NCBI RefSeq assembly: GCF_003007675.1
Contig: NZ_PXNP01000019.1
Coordinates: 34,722-98,721, forward strand
DNA: 64,000 nt
Origin: Marinobacter fuscus
GTDB lineage: Bacteria; Pseudomonadota; Gammaproteobacteria; Pseudomonadales; Oleiphilaceae
Reading direction: 5' to 3'
A program made the position numbers and the translations under genes. Positions 36,527 through 45,904 of this stretch are shown piece after piece. A model generated the notes under the pieces. The model saw only the letters and a program-made list of their open reading frames with translations, was not told the origin of the DNA and ran no database searches. Within the stretch, counting starts at the first letter, position 1. Each line of letters starts with the position of its first letter.

Positions 36527-36591
36527 GGCACATCTCCTAATTGTTTTTGTGATGAAGCAACCATTTTGTACAGTTACTTATTGACCGGACC

Positions 36592-36623
36592 GAGGCCGGA
36601 TCTTCCAACAATTATCCGGCCTC
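36592..36623 (-). terminator. hairpin downstream of the thiolase gene
   Basis: GAGGCCGGAT (36592-36601) and ATCCGGCCTC (36614-36623) pair fully, and an outer TTGACC/GGGTCAA adds to the stem with a gap. It is 92 bases past the thiolase stop in the direction of transcription and before the TAXI start. No T-run. Confidence 0.55.
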
Positions 36624-36714
36624 ACATCAGCGGGTCAACAACTAATCCATTCATCAACAAATCGTTTTTCTATGCGAGACATGCCAAGATTATATACCCA
36701 ATGCCTTCAATCGA

Positions 36715-37917
36715 TTATGCTCTTTCGAAAATAGCGGCAACTCCCTGCCCACCACCCACACACATAGTCTCCAGCCCATACCGACTGTTTCGGCGCTTCA
36801 TTTCATGTAGCAAGCTAGTCATGATCCGCATACCCGTCGCCCCAATTGGATGACCAAGCGATATGCCTGAGCCGTTTACATTGAGCTTATCCGAATCGTT
36901 CCAGTCCCACTCTTTCAGTACGGCCAACACCTGACACGCGAACGCTTCATTTACCTCTACGAGATCCATGTCGGCGAGACTCAGGCCAGTTTTCCGCATC
37001 AGTTTTTCAACCGCTGGCACCGGGCCAATACCCATAGTTGCAGGGTCACAACCCATGGCACTCCAGCCCGTCAGAAATGCCATCGGCTCGAGACCAAGTT
37101 CCTCCAACTTATCCTCGGCAACAACCAGGCAAGCAGCCGCTGCATCACTCTGCTGGCTAGCATTACCAGCGGTTACCGTTCCGCCTTTAATCAGGGGGCG
37201 AAGTGCGGACAGGGAGTCCATTGTAGTATCTGGACGAATACCCTCATCCTTGCGAAATACCAGAGGATCTCCTTTTCGCTGTGGAACGGAGACAGGCACA
37301 ACCTCCTCATCAAAAAGGCCATCCTCCCAAGCCTTTGCCGCTCGCTTGTGACTCTGAACAGCAAACTCGTCGGCCTGCTCGCGGGTGATATTGTATTTTG
37401 TTGCCAGGTTCTCTGCTGTTTCTATCATGCCGGAGATATATCCGAAGCGCTCTTCAGGCTGTGACCGCTCACGGCCGCGATCAAGCCGGTCATGCATTGT
37501 GAAAGATCCCGCACGCTTACCCCAGCGGACATCGGTGGAGTAATATTCGATGTTACTCATGCTTTCAACACCACCGGCAAGCACCACGTCACAAGCTCCG
37601 GATTCCACCATCATGGCGGCGTTGATCAACGCTTGCAGGCCGCCACCGCAACGACGGTCTACCTGCATTCCCGGAACATGCAGGGGCAGTCCTGCGTGCA
37701 GGGCCGCCCAACGGCCCACACAGGGGACCTCACTGTTGGCATAGGACTGTGCCACAATGGCATCCTCAACTAACGCAGGATCGATGCCAGAGCGGTTCAT
37801 AGTCTCTTTCACCACAGCTGCAATCAGGTCTTCGACAGACACCGGCCGCAGACTTTTACCGAAAGCTCCAACACCGGTGCGTACCGGAGCAACAATGGCT
37901 GCACGTCTTTTTTGCAT
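36715..37917 (-). CDS. acetyl-CoA acetyltransferase / 3-ketoacyl-CoA thiolase
   Basis: A 400-residue thiolase with complete active site: nucleophile Cys at about 90 in QVDRRCGGGLQAL, NEAFACQ, His in GHPIGATGMR and second Cys in METMCVGGGQG. It would split 3-ketoacyl-CoA in the last step of beta-oxidation. It ends a minus-strand run from the nitroreductase (43494) through two dehydrogenases, a permease and a nitronate monooxygenase, which reads as one catabolic set. Confidence 0.95.
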   Translation of the reverse strand: MQKRRAAIVAPVRTGVGAFGKSLRPVSVEDLIAAVVKETMNRSGIDPALVEDAIVAQSYANSEVPCVGRWAALHAGLPLHVPGMQVDRRCGGGLQALINAAMMVESGACDVVLAGGVESMSNIEYYSTDVRWGKRAGSFTMHDRLDRGRERSQPEERFGYISGMIETAENLATKYNITREQADEFAVQSHKRAAKAWEDGLFDEEVVPVSVPQRKGDPLVFRKDEGIRPDTTMDSLSALRPLIKGGTVTAGNASQQSDAAAACLVVAEDKLEELGLEPMAFLTGWSAMGCDPATMGIGPVPAVEKLMRKTGLSLADMDLVEVNEAFACQVLAVLKEWDWNDSDKLNVNGSGISLGHPIGATGMRIMTSLLHEMKRRNSRYGLETMCVGGGQGVAAIFERA

Positions 37918-37960
37918 AACTCACCTCATAGAATTCACTGTTAGAAACTGTTTTTCTGGA

Positions 37961-38920
37961 TTAATGAACGATACCTTGCTTCGCAGTGTCGTACTCATCA
38001 TGCAGCTGGAGCACGGCATCTGCGATCGACATCAGCTTTGAGATACCGCCGACACCCTGGCCAGCGCCCCAGATATCACGCCATGCCTTCGCCTTGCTAG
38101 TACCAGAGCCAAAGCTCATCTTACTCTTGTCCGATGCCGGCAAGTCGTCGGGGTCGAGCCCCGCGTTCTCAATACTGCCGCGAAGATAATTTCCGTGAAC
38201 GCCGGTAAACAAGTTGGTGTACACAATATCCGAGGCCGATGACTCAACGATCATAGCCTTGTAGGCCTGGTCGGCGTTGGCTTCTTCGGTAGCGATGAAA
38301 CGAGTTCCCATGTAAGCAAGATCAGCACCCATCACTTGTGCAGCAAGGACATGGTTGCCCTTTGTGATTGCCCCCCCAAGAACAACCGGGCCATCAAAGA
38401 TCTCACGAATTTCCGAAAGCAACGCAAATGGATTCAGTGTCCCGGCATGCCCTCCCGCACCGGCGGTTACCAGAATCAATCCATCCACGCCCATACTGAT
38501 TGCTTTCTTTGCATGACGGATATTGGTTACATCATGAAACACCAGCCCGCCATAACTGTGAGCTTTTTTGATTATCTCGGCATTGGCCTGGAGACTGGTA
38601 ATGATAATTGGCACCTCATGCTTTACACACACATCCATGTCGGCCTGCAGACGCTCGTTGGTGGGATGACAAATCTGGTTAACAGCAAAAGGCGCAACTT
38701 TCAGATCCGGGTTCTCAGTCTGATATTTGGCCAGCGTTTGCTTGATTTCAGAAAGCCATTCATCGAGCTTTTCTGCTGGCCTGGCGTTCAACGCAGGAAA
38801 TGACCCTATAATCCCGGCCTTGCATTGCTCTATAACAACCTTCGGGTTGGAAATGATGAACATTGGGGAGCAAAGTACCGGCAGGTTAAGCTTGTCTTTT
38901 AGTGAAGCTGGAATGGTCAT
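37961..38920 (-). CDS. nitronate monooxygenase-family FMN enzyme
   Basis: A 319-residue TIM-barrel flavoprotein of the 2-nitropropane dioxygenase/nitronate monooxygenase family: LCSPMFIISNPKVVIEQCKAG at the start in shortened form CSPMFIISNPKVVIEQ, VTAGAGGHAGTLNPFALL for FMN phosphate binding, and VLGGAITKGNHVLAAQVMGA. Family members also act as NADH:quinone reductases or enoyl-CoA reductases. Setting inside a beta-oxidation cluster makes a CoA-ester reductase role worth considering beside nitronate oxidation. Confidence 0.88.
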   Translation of the reverse strand: MTIPASLKDKLNLPVLCSPMFIISNPKVVIEQCKAGIIGSFPALNARPAEKLDEWLSEIKQTLAKYQTENPDLKVAPFAVNQICHPTNERLQADMDVCVKHEVPIIITSLQANAEIIKKAHSYGGLVFHDVTNIRHAKKAISMGVDGLILVTAGAGGHAGTLNPFALLSEIREIFDGPVVLGGAITKGNHVLAAQVMGADLAYMGTRFIATEEANADQAYKAMIVESSASDIVYTNLFTGVHGNYLRGSIENAGLDPDDLPASDKSKMSFGSGTSKAKAWRDIWGAGQGVGGISKLMSIADAVLQLHDEYDTAKQGIVH

Positions 38921-38956
38921 ATCTTTTCCTTTGTTGTTTCTTGTAGGTTTTGTGCC

Positions 38957-40384
38957 TCAAAGCACGATGTAAAGAACCATGTACATAATTGCGAGCACAC
39001 TCACATTGAACCAGCCATTCCAGACCACCCCGAGCCGGAGCGCCGAAACACCGGAAAAGCCGGCTATAAATCTTAGCGACGCGGTAAAAGGTGACGCTCC
39101 TGCAAATACTGCCCATGTAATGGCAACCACTGAAGCCTGAACCATTGGTGCAATATCGAGACCTGGAACTTGCTGCAGAGTACCCAGCAAAAGCGTTACT
39201 GTAATAATCGCGTTTATGCCCAAAAACGAGCATATGAGCATGATTAACGAAAGGCTCACCATGATCGTTGCGTTGCTGACATTGGCATGAACCAGAAAGT
39301 TACGAGCAACCTCCGGGTCTACCAAAGGAATGAGAATCACGCCAAGAAACCCGGAGCTGGCAAACAAAACAACTTCATTCCGTTGCACAGTAAAAGTTTT
39401 AGGGAAGCTGCGCTTCATTCTTCGAAAAACCAATCGCAGCCGGAGCCAATGATCTGCACGGCGATACTGATACCAGATCCATATGACTCCAATGACCGGC
39501 GCGCACATGAGCAACATCGGGAAAATATCAAGACCGGTAATACGTGATAAGAAATAGGCCAGGGTTGGAATCAGCCCGACGAGAACTACAAAAGGTATTA
39601 GCACCGACAGGTTCCTATCGGCAACTTGGATTGTTCGTGGGCGTGGATACGCCAGCCAATCCAAAAGTGCCCCCCAAAGTATGAACAATACCGTCCACAC
39701 CAGACCTACCGGTGCATACTGCTCCCAGGTTAACTGCGGCAAACTTGAAAGCACAAGTAGCATGGTGACAGATGTCGGCGCCCACAAAGGGACACCACAA
39801 AACCCACGAAGCGTTGCTGTCAGCATCCTTTTCTTGCGAATACTCGCCAGCCGCTGAGCGTCCCCTCCTCCCGTTATACGAACAGCACGCTGAACCATGG
39901 TGCCCAGCACATTTAATGCGCCGATGTTAAGCATGATGCTAAAAAGATGGGATCCAAAAGACATCAGCATATATCGCCGAGCTGGTGGCTGATTCACCAA
40001 GGCCTTTCCACACTCCCGGACCAAAGTCGAGGACTTGGCAGATTCTCGCAATACCGCCAGCGAAGTCAAAAAGAAGGTAAAAAAAGCTGCCCTGTCAACG
40101 CCATTCGCAATCGTCTGAGCATCGATTTTATCCGATAACCAAAGCCCTGTAGCGAGCCCTGGCGTGACAACGGAGAATATTCTGTAGGTCATAGTAATGC
40201 CCTGCCATTGCAGGGCAATAAACACCAGTAACGCAGTTGCTGCCGGTATGGTTAACCACTCCTCACCACCAAACTGCCGGGCAATCGCACAAGCAGTCGC
40301 AATCAACAGGCAAACAGTGGCAGGGAGCCGAGCAAAATCCTCCCAATTATCCTGCCGTTTCAACACTGCCGCACCAATAATCAC
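38957..40384 (-). CDS. polytopic membrane permease, second copy of the unassigned type
   Basis: A 475-residue hydrophobic protein starting with GTG 40384, which overlaps the stop of the upstream acyl-CoA dehydrogenase (GTGA); a start some codons later is possible. It has about a dozen spans and the features SFGSHLFSIMLNIGALNVLG, TLRGFCGVPLWAPTSVTMLL and FLGINAIITVTLLLGTL. The ordering of motifs parallels the protein at 31836, though sequence identity is low. Translational coupling to a dehydrogenase gene implies that it carries a substrate or product of this degradation set. Confidence 0.7.
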   Translation of the reverse strand: MIIGAAVLKRQDNWEDFARLPATVCLLIATACAIARQFGGEEWLTIPAATALLVFIALQWQGITMTYRIFSVVTPGLATGLWLSDKIDAQTIANGVDRAAFFTFFLTSLAVLRESAKSSTLVRECGKALVNQPPARRYMLMSFGSHLFSIMLNIGALNVLGTMVQRAVRITGGGDAQRLASIRKKRMLTATLRGFCGVPLWAPTSVTMLLVLSSLPQLTWEQYAPVGLVWTVLFILWGALLDWLAYPRPRTIQVADRNLSVLIPFVVLVGLIPTLAYFLSRITGLDIFPMLLMCAPVIGVIWIWYQYRRADHWLRLRLVFRRMKRSFPKTFTVQRNEVVLFASSGFLGVILIPLVDPEVARNFLVHANVSNATIMVSLSLIMLICSFLGINAIITVTLLLGTLQQVPGLDIAPMVQASVVAITWAVFAGASPFTASLRFIAGFSGVSALRLGVVWNGWFNVSVLAIMYMVLYIVL

Positions 40385-41523
40385 TGCGGCAGTGACAATC
40401 GGGCAAGCTGCTGCTGGTGATAGTCCGCATCACCAAACACTGAATGCAGAACCATCAGTCGCTTCACGTAATGGCCAACATCAAGTTCATCGGTAATGCC
40501 CATCCCGCCGTGCAGCTGGATAGACTCGTTACCTACCCGTTTGCCACGAAGCCCCGTAATAACCTTCAGTGCATGCAGGTTTTTTTTATGTTCCAGAAGA
40601 TCATCTTCACCCGCGGAGCACAGCACCCGGTACAATAAGGAACGGGTTTCTTCACAAGCGGTGAACATATCAACCATTCGGTGCTGAAGCACCTGAAAGG
40701 AACCAATGGCAACGCCAAACTGTTTTCGAGTTTTGCTGTACTCAATGGTCGTGTTTGTAAGGTGAGTCATCAGCCCCAGTGCTTCAGCACAAATAGCCGG
40801 AATCGCTTGATTCACGACTTCTTCAAGAACCACTGCGCCCTGATTTTCCAGACCGATCAACCGGTCAGTACTGACCCGGACATCACGAAAGGTAACATTA
40901 GCAACCTTCTGGCCGTCCATTAACTGGATCGAATTCAACTCAATACCCGGCGCCTTCGCATCCACCAAGAGCAGACTTACGCCATTCTTATCTGTAGCGG
41001 AGCCAGAAGTGCGAACAGATACCACAAACATATTCGCGGCCTGAGCGTTCATTACCAAAGCTTTCTCACCCGAGATTACAAACTCATCCCCATCCCGGTG
41101 CGCGTTAGTCTGTACGTCAAACAGCTCATGACGGGACTGACGCTCCATATAGGCCAAGGCGCCCTGAAGCTCTCCTGCAATGAGTCGCTCAAGCAACTCA
41201 GCTTTAAGCGCCGGATTCGCCCCTGCTTCCAAACAGCGACCAAACAGTAGAATCGAGGGCAGATACGGAGTGGCAACCAGGCCTTTGCCCAGCTGCTCCA
41301 TCAGCACAAAGAGATCTGTTGCATCACCTCCAAAACCACCGTTTTCTTCCGCGAACGGAACCGATAGCCATCCGAGATCGGCAAACTGTCGCCACAACTC
41401 CGGGTCAAAACCGACGTCGTTTTGAACATCACGTTGCCTGCGTTCAAAAGAATAATCCTGGCCCACAAATCGCGCCGCACTGTCCTGCAGCATCTGTTGC
41501 TCTTCAGTAAGATTGAAATTCAC
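40381..41523 (-). CDS. acyl-CoA dehydrogenase-like subunit lacking a catalytic glutamate at the classical site
   Basis: A 380-residue acyl-CoA dehydrogenase-fold protein (MNFNLTEEQQMLQDSAARFV; IQLHGGMGITDELDVGHYVKRL near residue 342). The usual YEG(T/S) segment is VFGDAD, so the normal base is absent. The next gene upstream encodes a second dehydrogenase with a Glu in another helix. Such pairs are known as alpha2-beta2 enzymes in steroid side-chain (ChsE-type) and dicarboxylate (PimCD) catabolism, where one subunit supplies the base. A heteromer here is inferred from that pattern and the 38-base spacing. Confidence 0.88.
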   Translation of the reverse strand: MNFNLTEEQQMLQDSAARFVGQDYSFERRQRDVQNDVGFDPELWRQFADLGWLSVPFAEENGGFGGDATDLFVLMEQLGKGLVATPYLPSILLFGRCLEAGANPALKAELLERLIAGELQGALAYMERQSRHELFDVQTNAHRDGDEFVISGEKALVMNAQAANMFVVSVRTSGSATDKNGVSLLLVDAKAPGIELNSIQLMDGQKVANVTFRDVRVSTDRLIGLENQGAVVLEEVVNQAIPAICAEALGLMTHLTNTTIEYSKTRKQFGVAIGSFQVLQHRMVDMFTACEETRSLLYRVLCSAGEDDLLEHKKNLHALKVITGLRGKRVGNESIQLHGGMGITDELDVGHYVKRLMVLHSVFGDADYHQQQLARLSLPQ

Positions 41524-41561
41524 AGCGGATTCCTTATTCTGTAGTTGGCTCTGCGTTTCGC

Positions 41562-42743
41562 TTAAAGCCCGAGTACACGCTTGGCGATAATGTTCTTTTG
41601 AATTTCGTTAGAGCCACCAAAAATCGTGGACGCCCGGCCGTACATGAAATCCTTTCGCGCGCTGTCTCCGAAATCATGACCAACTGATGATCCGGGCTCA
41701 CCAACATCAAGAACGACCCCGCCATAAATTCCCGCAAGCTCTATAGTCAATTCGTGCAGCGCTTGCTGAATCTCCGTGCCCTTGATTTTCAACAAGGACG
41801 ACTCTGCTCCGGGGCTTTCATTACGGGCCATCGCAGCAAGAACCCTGAGCTCCATATACTCCAAGGCCATCAACTCAACTTCGATATTGGTAAACCTGTG
41901 CCGGAACGACGCATCCTCAATTATCGGTTGACCACCCTGGAGCTCTCGAGAAGCAATCTGGCGGAGTGTGTTGAGGCGCTTTTTGGAATCCGCCACTCGG
42001 GCAATCACCGTTCGCTCATGTGCAAGCAGCGATTTCGCATAAGTCCAACCCTGCCCCTCCTCACCAATCCGGTTCGCTTTCGGCACATGCACATTCTCAA
42101 AGTGCACTTCGTTCAGGGAGTGAACACCGTTAATACTCTGGATCGGAGAAACTGTAATGCCGGGAGTGTTCATATCAATTAGCAGGAAACTGATTCCCTG
42201 CTGAGGCTTACCGGAGGCATCTGTGCGCACCAGGCAAAAAATCCAGTCCGCGTATTGAGCGTAAGTGGTCCAGATTTTCGAGCCATTAACAATGTAGTCA
42301 TCGCCCTCCGACACAGCTCGGGTAGTGAGCGACGCCAGATCAGAGCCTGCACCGGGTTCCGAGTATCCCTGACACCACCAGTCATCACTATTGAGAATAC
42401 CGGGCAGAAAGCGGGCTTTTTGGTCGTCATTTCCGTAGGTGTAGATAACGGGCCCCACCATTTTCAAGCCAAAGGGAACTACATCCGGAGCGTTTGCTTT
42501 CACCCGCTCGGTTTCATAAATATATGACTGGGTAACTGTCCACCCAGCCCCACCGTATTGCGTAGGCCAAAACGGGGCGACCCAGCCTTTTTCATGAAGT
42601 TTCTTTTGCCACTGCACAGCACCCTGCTTATAGGTGCGGGGATTATTAATTAGCTGCTGGGCCTTCTCCGGCTCAGCATTGTGGAAAAAGGCTCGAACCT
42701 CTTCTCGAAACTTCAAATCATCAGACGATAAACTCGCATCCAC
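41562..42743 (-). CDS. acyl-CoA dehydrogenase subunit with helix-G glutamate
   Basis: I start at GTG 42743 because GGAG is 8 bases upstream and the protein then begins as relatives do (VDASLSSDDLKFREEVRAFF); ATG 42794 would add 17 atypical residues. It has 393 residues, YSEPGAGSDLASL for FAD binding, and SIFGGSNEIQKNI at the classical catalytic site, with Gly replacing Glu. A Glu at about 243 in LLAHERTVIARV is placed like the base of ChsE4-type and isovaleryl enzymes. It would supply the base for the heteromer with the 40381 gene product. Confidence 0.88.
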   Translation of the reverse strand: MDASLSSDDLKFREEVRAFFHNAEPEKAQQLINNPRTYKQGAVQWQKKLHEKGWVAPFWPTQYGGAGWTVTQSYIYETERVKANAPDVVPFGLKMVGPVIYTYGNDDQKARFLPGILNSDDWWCQGYSEPGAGSDLASLTTRAVSEGDDYIVNGSKIWTTYAQYADWIFCLVRTDASGKPQQGISFLLIDMNTPGITVSPIQSINGVHSLNEVHFENVHVPKANRIGEEGQGWTYAKSLLAHERTVIARVADSKKRLNTLRQIASRELQGGQPIIEDASFRHRFTNIEVELMALEYMELRVLAAMARNESPGAESSLLKIKGTEIQQALHELTIELAGIYGGVVLDVGEPGSSVGHDFGDSARKDFMYGRASTIFGGSNEIQKNIIAKRVLGL

Positions 42744-42810
42744 GGTACTGGCTCCATTACAAAGGGGAGATAACTGCACTGGGAGTGCTCCCACGCGCCT
42801 TAATAAAAGG

Positions 42811-43494
42811 TCAACTACTGAAAACCACAGAGTTCTCTAGAGGTTCCCGGTCAGTTCTGGTTCGATTTGCGGGTACGCCCGGATCCTCATAACCAAAACT
42901 GATCCCAAGAAGAATTCCGATCTCATCATCAATTCCGAACTCTTCTCTGACCAGGTCTGGATATGCGCGCATACTACCCATAGCGCAGGAACTCACACCA
43001 TACGCTTCCATAACCAGCATAAGTGTCTGAGCGTAGATACCCACATCCAGCGCAATTGCCGGCCCGAAACTTTTATCCATACCTAAAAACACTATGTGCG
43101 GGGCGTCGAAGAACTCGAAGTTACGCTGTACTGCATGGGCGCGTCCTTCTTTATCATCACGGGCTATGCCCATCTCGTTATAGAGCGCTACAGCGCAATC
43201 CACCTGTCGCTTGCGGTACTTGCCTTCAAAACGTGAGACATAGCTGAAATCGGGATTACCGGGAGCCTGAGCGTTCACACGCTCAAGAAACTTTTGGCGC
43301 AGACGGTCCTTGCTCTGTCCTGATGCGACATATGCATGCCAAGGCTGCGTATTGCAGTTAGAGGGCGCACTCTGCGCAAGTTTAAAAATAGATTCGAGGG
43401 TTGCTTGCGGAACCGGTTGAGGCCGGAACCCCCGTACAGAATGCCGTCCCCTGACTGCATCGATCAAAGACAAGCCTGATTCCTGCCTATCCAT
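42811..43494 (-). CDS. nitroreductase-family FMN enzyme
   Basis: A 227-residue protein of the nitroreductase fold: RGRHSVRGFRPQPVP with the FMN-phosphate Arg pair, AQSAPSNCNTQPWHAYV, and GVSSCAMGSMRAYPDLVREEFG. It uses NAD(P)H and FMN to reduce nitro groups, quinones or enoyl compounds. It is the first gene of the minus-strand catabolic run; together with the nitronate monooxygenase it may hint at nitrogen-bearing or quinone-type substrates. Confidence 0.9.
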   Translation of the reverse strand: MDRQESGLSLIDAVRGRHSVRGFRPQPVPQATLESIFKLAQSAPSNCNTQPWHAYVASGQSKDRLRQKFLERVNAQAPGNPDFSYVSRFEGKYRKRQVDCAVALYNEMGIARDDKEGRAHAVQRNFEFFDAPHIVFLGMDKSFGPAIALDVGIYAQTLMLVMEAYGVSSCAMGSMRAYPDLVREEFGIDDEIGILLGISFGYEDPGVPANRTRTDREPLENSVVFSS

Positions 43495-43638
43495 ACCAAC
43501 TCCTGCTGATTGTAGTTATTAGATCACGTTAGCAAGATACCAATCCTTTGAGAAAAGCATATTTTTTATCAAACCTATGCCTGATCCGCATACCGAACCA
43601 ACAGCATTAGTTCACCGGAGAACATCAGCTTCCAAACG

Positions 43639-43675
43639 AAAAAAACCGCCTAGACTTCAATTTGAAGCCTGGCGG
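43639..43675 (-). terminator. intrinsic terminator of the tct operon
   Basis: On the minus strand CCGCC-AGG-CTTCAA pairs with TTGAAG-TCTA-GGCGG around a small internal loop, then GGTTTTTTT (A's at 43639-43645). It lies 71 bases beyond the tctA stop. Confidence 0.8.
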
Positions 43676-43745
43676 CAAAGGAGGGGTCAACACTTCAATT
43701 CCGAGCTACAGCCGATCCTTCAACCACAACGCAGAGGCACGCCTA

Positions 43746-45224
43746 TCAATTACGGGTCACCCAATACCGACGAACCGCAAAGGCCAGCGAGGCAACGGTT
43801 AACAAAACGAAGACCCAGGTGATTGGCCCACGGAAAAACACCGATGGGTCGCCCTTGCTGATCAGGATGGTCCGGCGCAGGTTATCTTCGAACATGGGCC
43901 CAAGTATAAAACCGATCAAAAACGGTGCGGCAGCAATACCAGTGCGATTGAACACAAAACCAAGAATACCAAATGCCAGCATCAAGCCGATATCAAAAGT
44001 ACTGTTATTGACTGCATAGGCCCCGTAGATACAGAACATCAGAACAATCGGCAGCAGAATGGTTTTGGGGATATCAGCAATCAGAGAAAAATATTTGATA
44101 GCAGCATTACCCACAACCAGCAGAACTACAGAACTCACCAGAATCCCGCAGAACAGGGCATAGACCAGAGTCAGGTTTTCCTGGAACAGTACGGGCCCCG
44201 GAGTCAGACCGTGAATCATAAAGGCGCCGAGAATAATGGCCGTGATCACATCACCGGGAATACCCAGCGACAGCAGTGGAATCAGAGTGGCACCCGCAAC
44301 ACCATTGTTACCGGCCTCCGCTGCCGCAACCCCCTCAACCTCGCCTTTGCCGAAGTTATCCTTTCTCGGGGATGTCCGCTTGGCTTCGCTGTAAGAGATA
44401 AACGCGGCAGACGTGGCTCCCGTTCCCGGTATTGCCCCGATAATCACGCCAATGACACTGCCCCGGATAATGGTCTTCAGGGAGGCCTTGAACTCTTGCC
44501 AGGTCAGCGACGCACCGGTAACCGCCGTACGGATGTGTGGCGCAACCTTGGACGTGTAAAAATCAATAACTTCCGGTATTGCAAACAGCCCAATGAGCAG
44601 GGGGATAAAGGACACCCGATCCATCAGGTTGTAATTGTCGAAGGTCAGGCGCTGGGTACCATAGACCGCATCCAGACCAATCGTAGAGACGATAATCCCC
44701 AGGAACGCCGCAATCAGCCCTTTCACAACAGAGCTGCCAGAAACAGAGACAATAATGGTCAGCGAGAAGCAGATCAGCCAGAAATACTCTGGCGGCCCGA
44801 AATTCAGGGCGATTTTTGCCAGGTAAGCGGCAAAGAAAATCAGCGCCACATTGGAGATCACATCCGCGACCACGGAAGAGTACAGCGCCGTTTTCAGCGC
44901 CTTTTTTGCCTTGCCTTGCTGCGCCATGGGGTAGCCATCCAGCAAGGTGCAGGCGGAGGCCGGAGAGCCAGGCGTGCGAATCAGTATGGCGGTAATCGAG
45001 CCGCCGTACATGCCGCCTTTATAAATACCGACCAGCAAAAGTATTGCTGTTACCGGCTCCAGTGAGAAGGTAAATGGCAGGGCAAGCGCAACCGCCATAG
45101 TAGCGGTCAGCCCCGGGATGGCACCCACCACAACGCCAATAAGAACCCCGACGGCTATCGCTATAAAATTATCAACGCTCAGGAAGAGCGACATAACTTC
45201 AGAAAAATTTTCCATTTCTGGCAC
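43746..45224 (-). CDS. tctA: tripartite tricarboxylate transporter large permease TctA
   Basis: A 492-residue membrane protein, normal TctA length. Signatures: GVVVGAIPGLTATMAVALALPF near residue 30 (in two pieces, GAIPGLTATMAVALALPF), YGGSITAILIRTPGSPAS and the second repeat GAIPGTGATSAAFISYSEAK, PGDVITAIILGAFMIHGLTPGP. It works with TctB and periplasmic TctC to import citrate-like or other carboxylates. It is third in the tctC-tctB-tctA order. Confidence 0.96.
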   Translation of the reverse strand: MPEMENFSEVMSLFLSVDNFIAIAVGVLIGVVVGAIPGLTATMAVALALPFTFSLEPVTAILLLVGIYKGGMYGGSITAILIRTPGSPASACTLLDGYPMAQQGKAKKALKTALYSSVVADVISNVALIFFAAYLAKIALNFGPPEYFWLICFSLTIIVSVSGSSVVKGLIAAFLGIIVSTIGLDAVYGTQRLTFDNYNLMDRVSFIPLLIGLFAIPEVIDFYTSKVAPHIRTAVTGASLTWQEFKASLKTIIRGSVIGVIIGAIPGTGATSAAFISYSEAKRTSPRKDNFGKGEVEGVAAAEAGNNGVAGATLIPLLSLGIPGDVITAIILGAFMIHGLTPGPVLFQENLTLVYALFCGILVSSVVLLVVGNAAIKYFSLIADIPKTILLPIVLMFCIYGAYAVNNSTFDIGLMLAFGILGFVFNRTGIAAAPFLIGFILGPMFEDNLRRTILISKGDPSVFFRGPITWVFVLLTVASLAFAVRRYWVTRN

Positions 45225-45293
45225 CCAAAGCTTTTGAACTAACGCCTGCCCTACACATCAGGGCCGCGCATACTTAGTAAGTGTTTGCTGGCG

Positions 45294-45824
45294 TCAGAAC
45301 CAGGCTTCCCACAGCTCCCCGGCAGGCAGGGGCACATTCAGCAGGTAAATAAACAACAAGGTTACAAGCACCGGGAAAGCAGCGGCGAGCAGGTAAATCA
45401 ACGGATTACGCAAGCCACTGGCCAAAAACAGCAACACACAGGCAAGTACACCACTGCCGATGGCACCCAACTGCTCAAAGAAAAATGCGTAAACCACACC
45501 TGCCGCTACCATCAACCCCTGGCGGATAACGGATACGCCCCGGCGAAGCTCATCTCCGGGCTCGCGCTCCGGAGGAACACGAAGGCCACTGACCATCAGC
45601 ACCAGCGACAGCACCAGCACCGACCACCCCGCCACCTGGGGCAAGAACTTCGGCGACAGCAGCGGATGCTGCATGAACGGAGGAGACGAAATGTAGTTCG
45701 GGATTATGTAATAAAGAAAAACCAGGGCCAGGATAAAGAATGCCGCACCCACAATCGTATTCGGATTGAGTCGACCGTAATGAGTTGCCGGCGCATCGGC
45801 AATCTGGTTCTCGGAGATAGCCAT
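45294..45824 (-). CDS. tctB: tripartite tricarboxylate transporter small permease TctB
   Basis: A 176-residue protein with about four spans, starting at ATG 45824 (MAISENQIADAP); a longer in-frame reading would need a TTG. NTIVGAAFFILALVFLYYI and PKFLPQVAGWSVLVLSLVLM are typical of the TctB family. It lies between tctC and tctA with short gaps (80 and 69 bases). Confidence 0.88.
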   Translation of the reverse strand: MAISENQIADAPATHYGRLNPNTIVGAAFFILALVFLYYIIPNYISSPPFMQHPLLSPKFLPQVAGWSVLVLSLVLMVSGLRVPPEREPGDELRRGVSVIRQGLMVAAGVVYAFFFEQLGAIGSGVLACVLLFLASGLRNPLIYLLAAAFPVLVTLLFIYLLNVPLPAGELWEAWF

Positions 45825-45904
45825 GATAAATATCTCGACAGTATTCGTTAACAAAGAAAAGGCGGGCCGGCCTGTCAAACCGGTCCCGCCCAGTGCAAGA
45901 TTGA

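Noticed and set aside
44211..45065. 284-codon plus-strand frame
   Set aside because: Antisense to tctA, with low-complexity R/N/Q-rich content typical of shadows.
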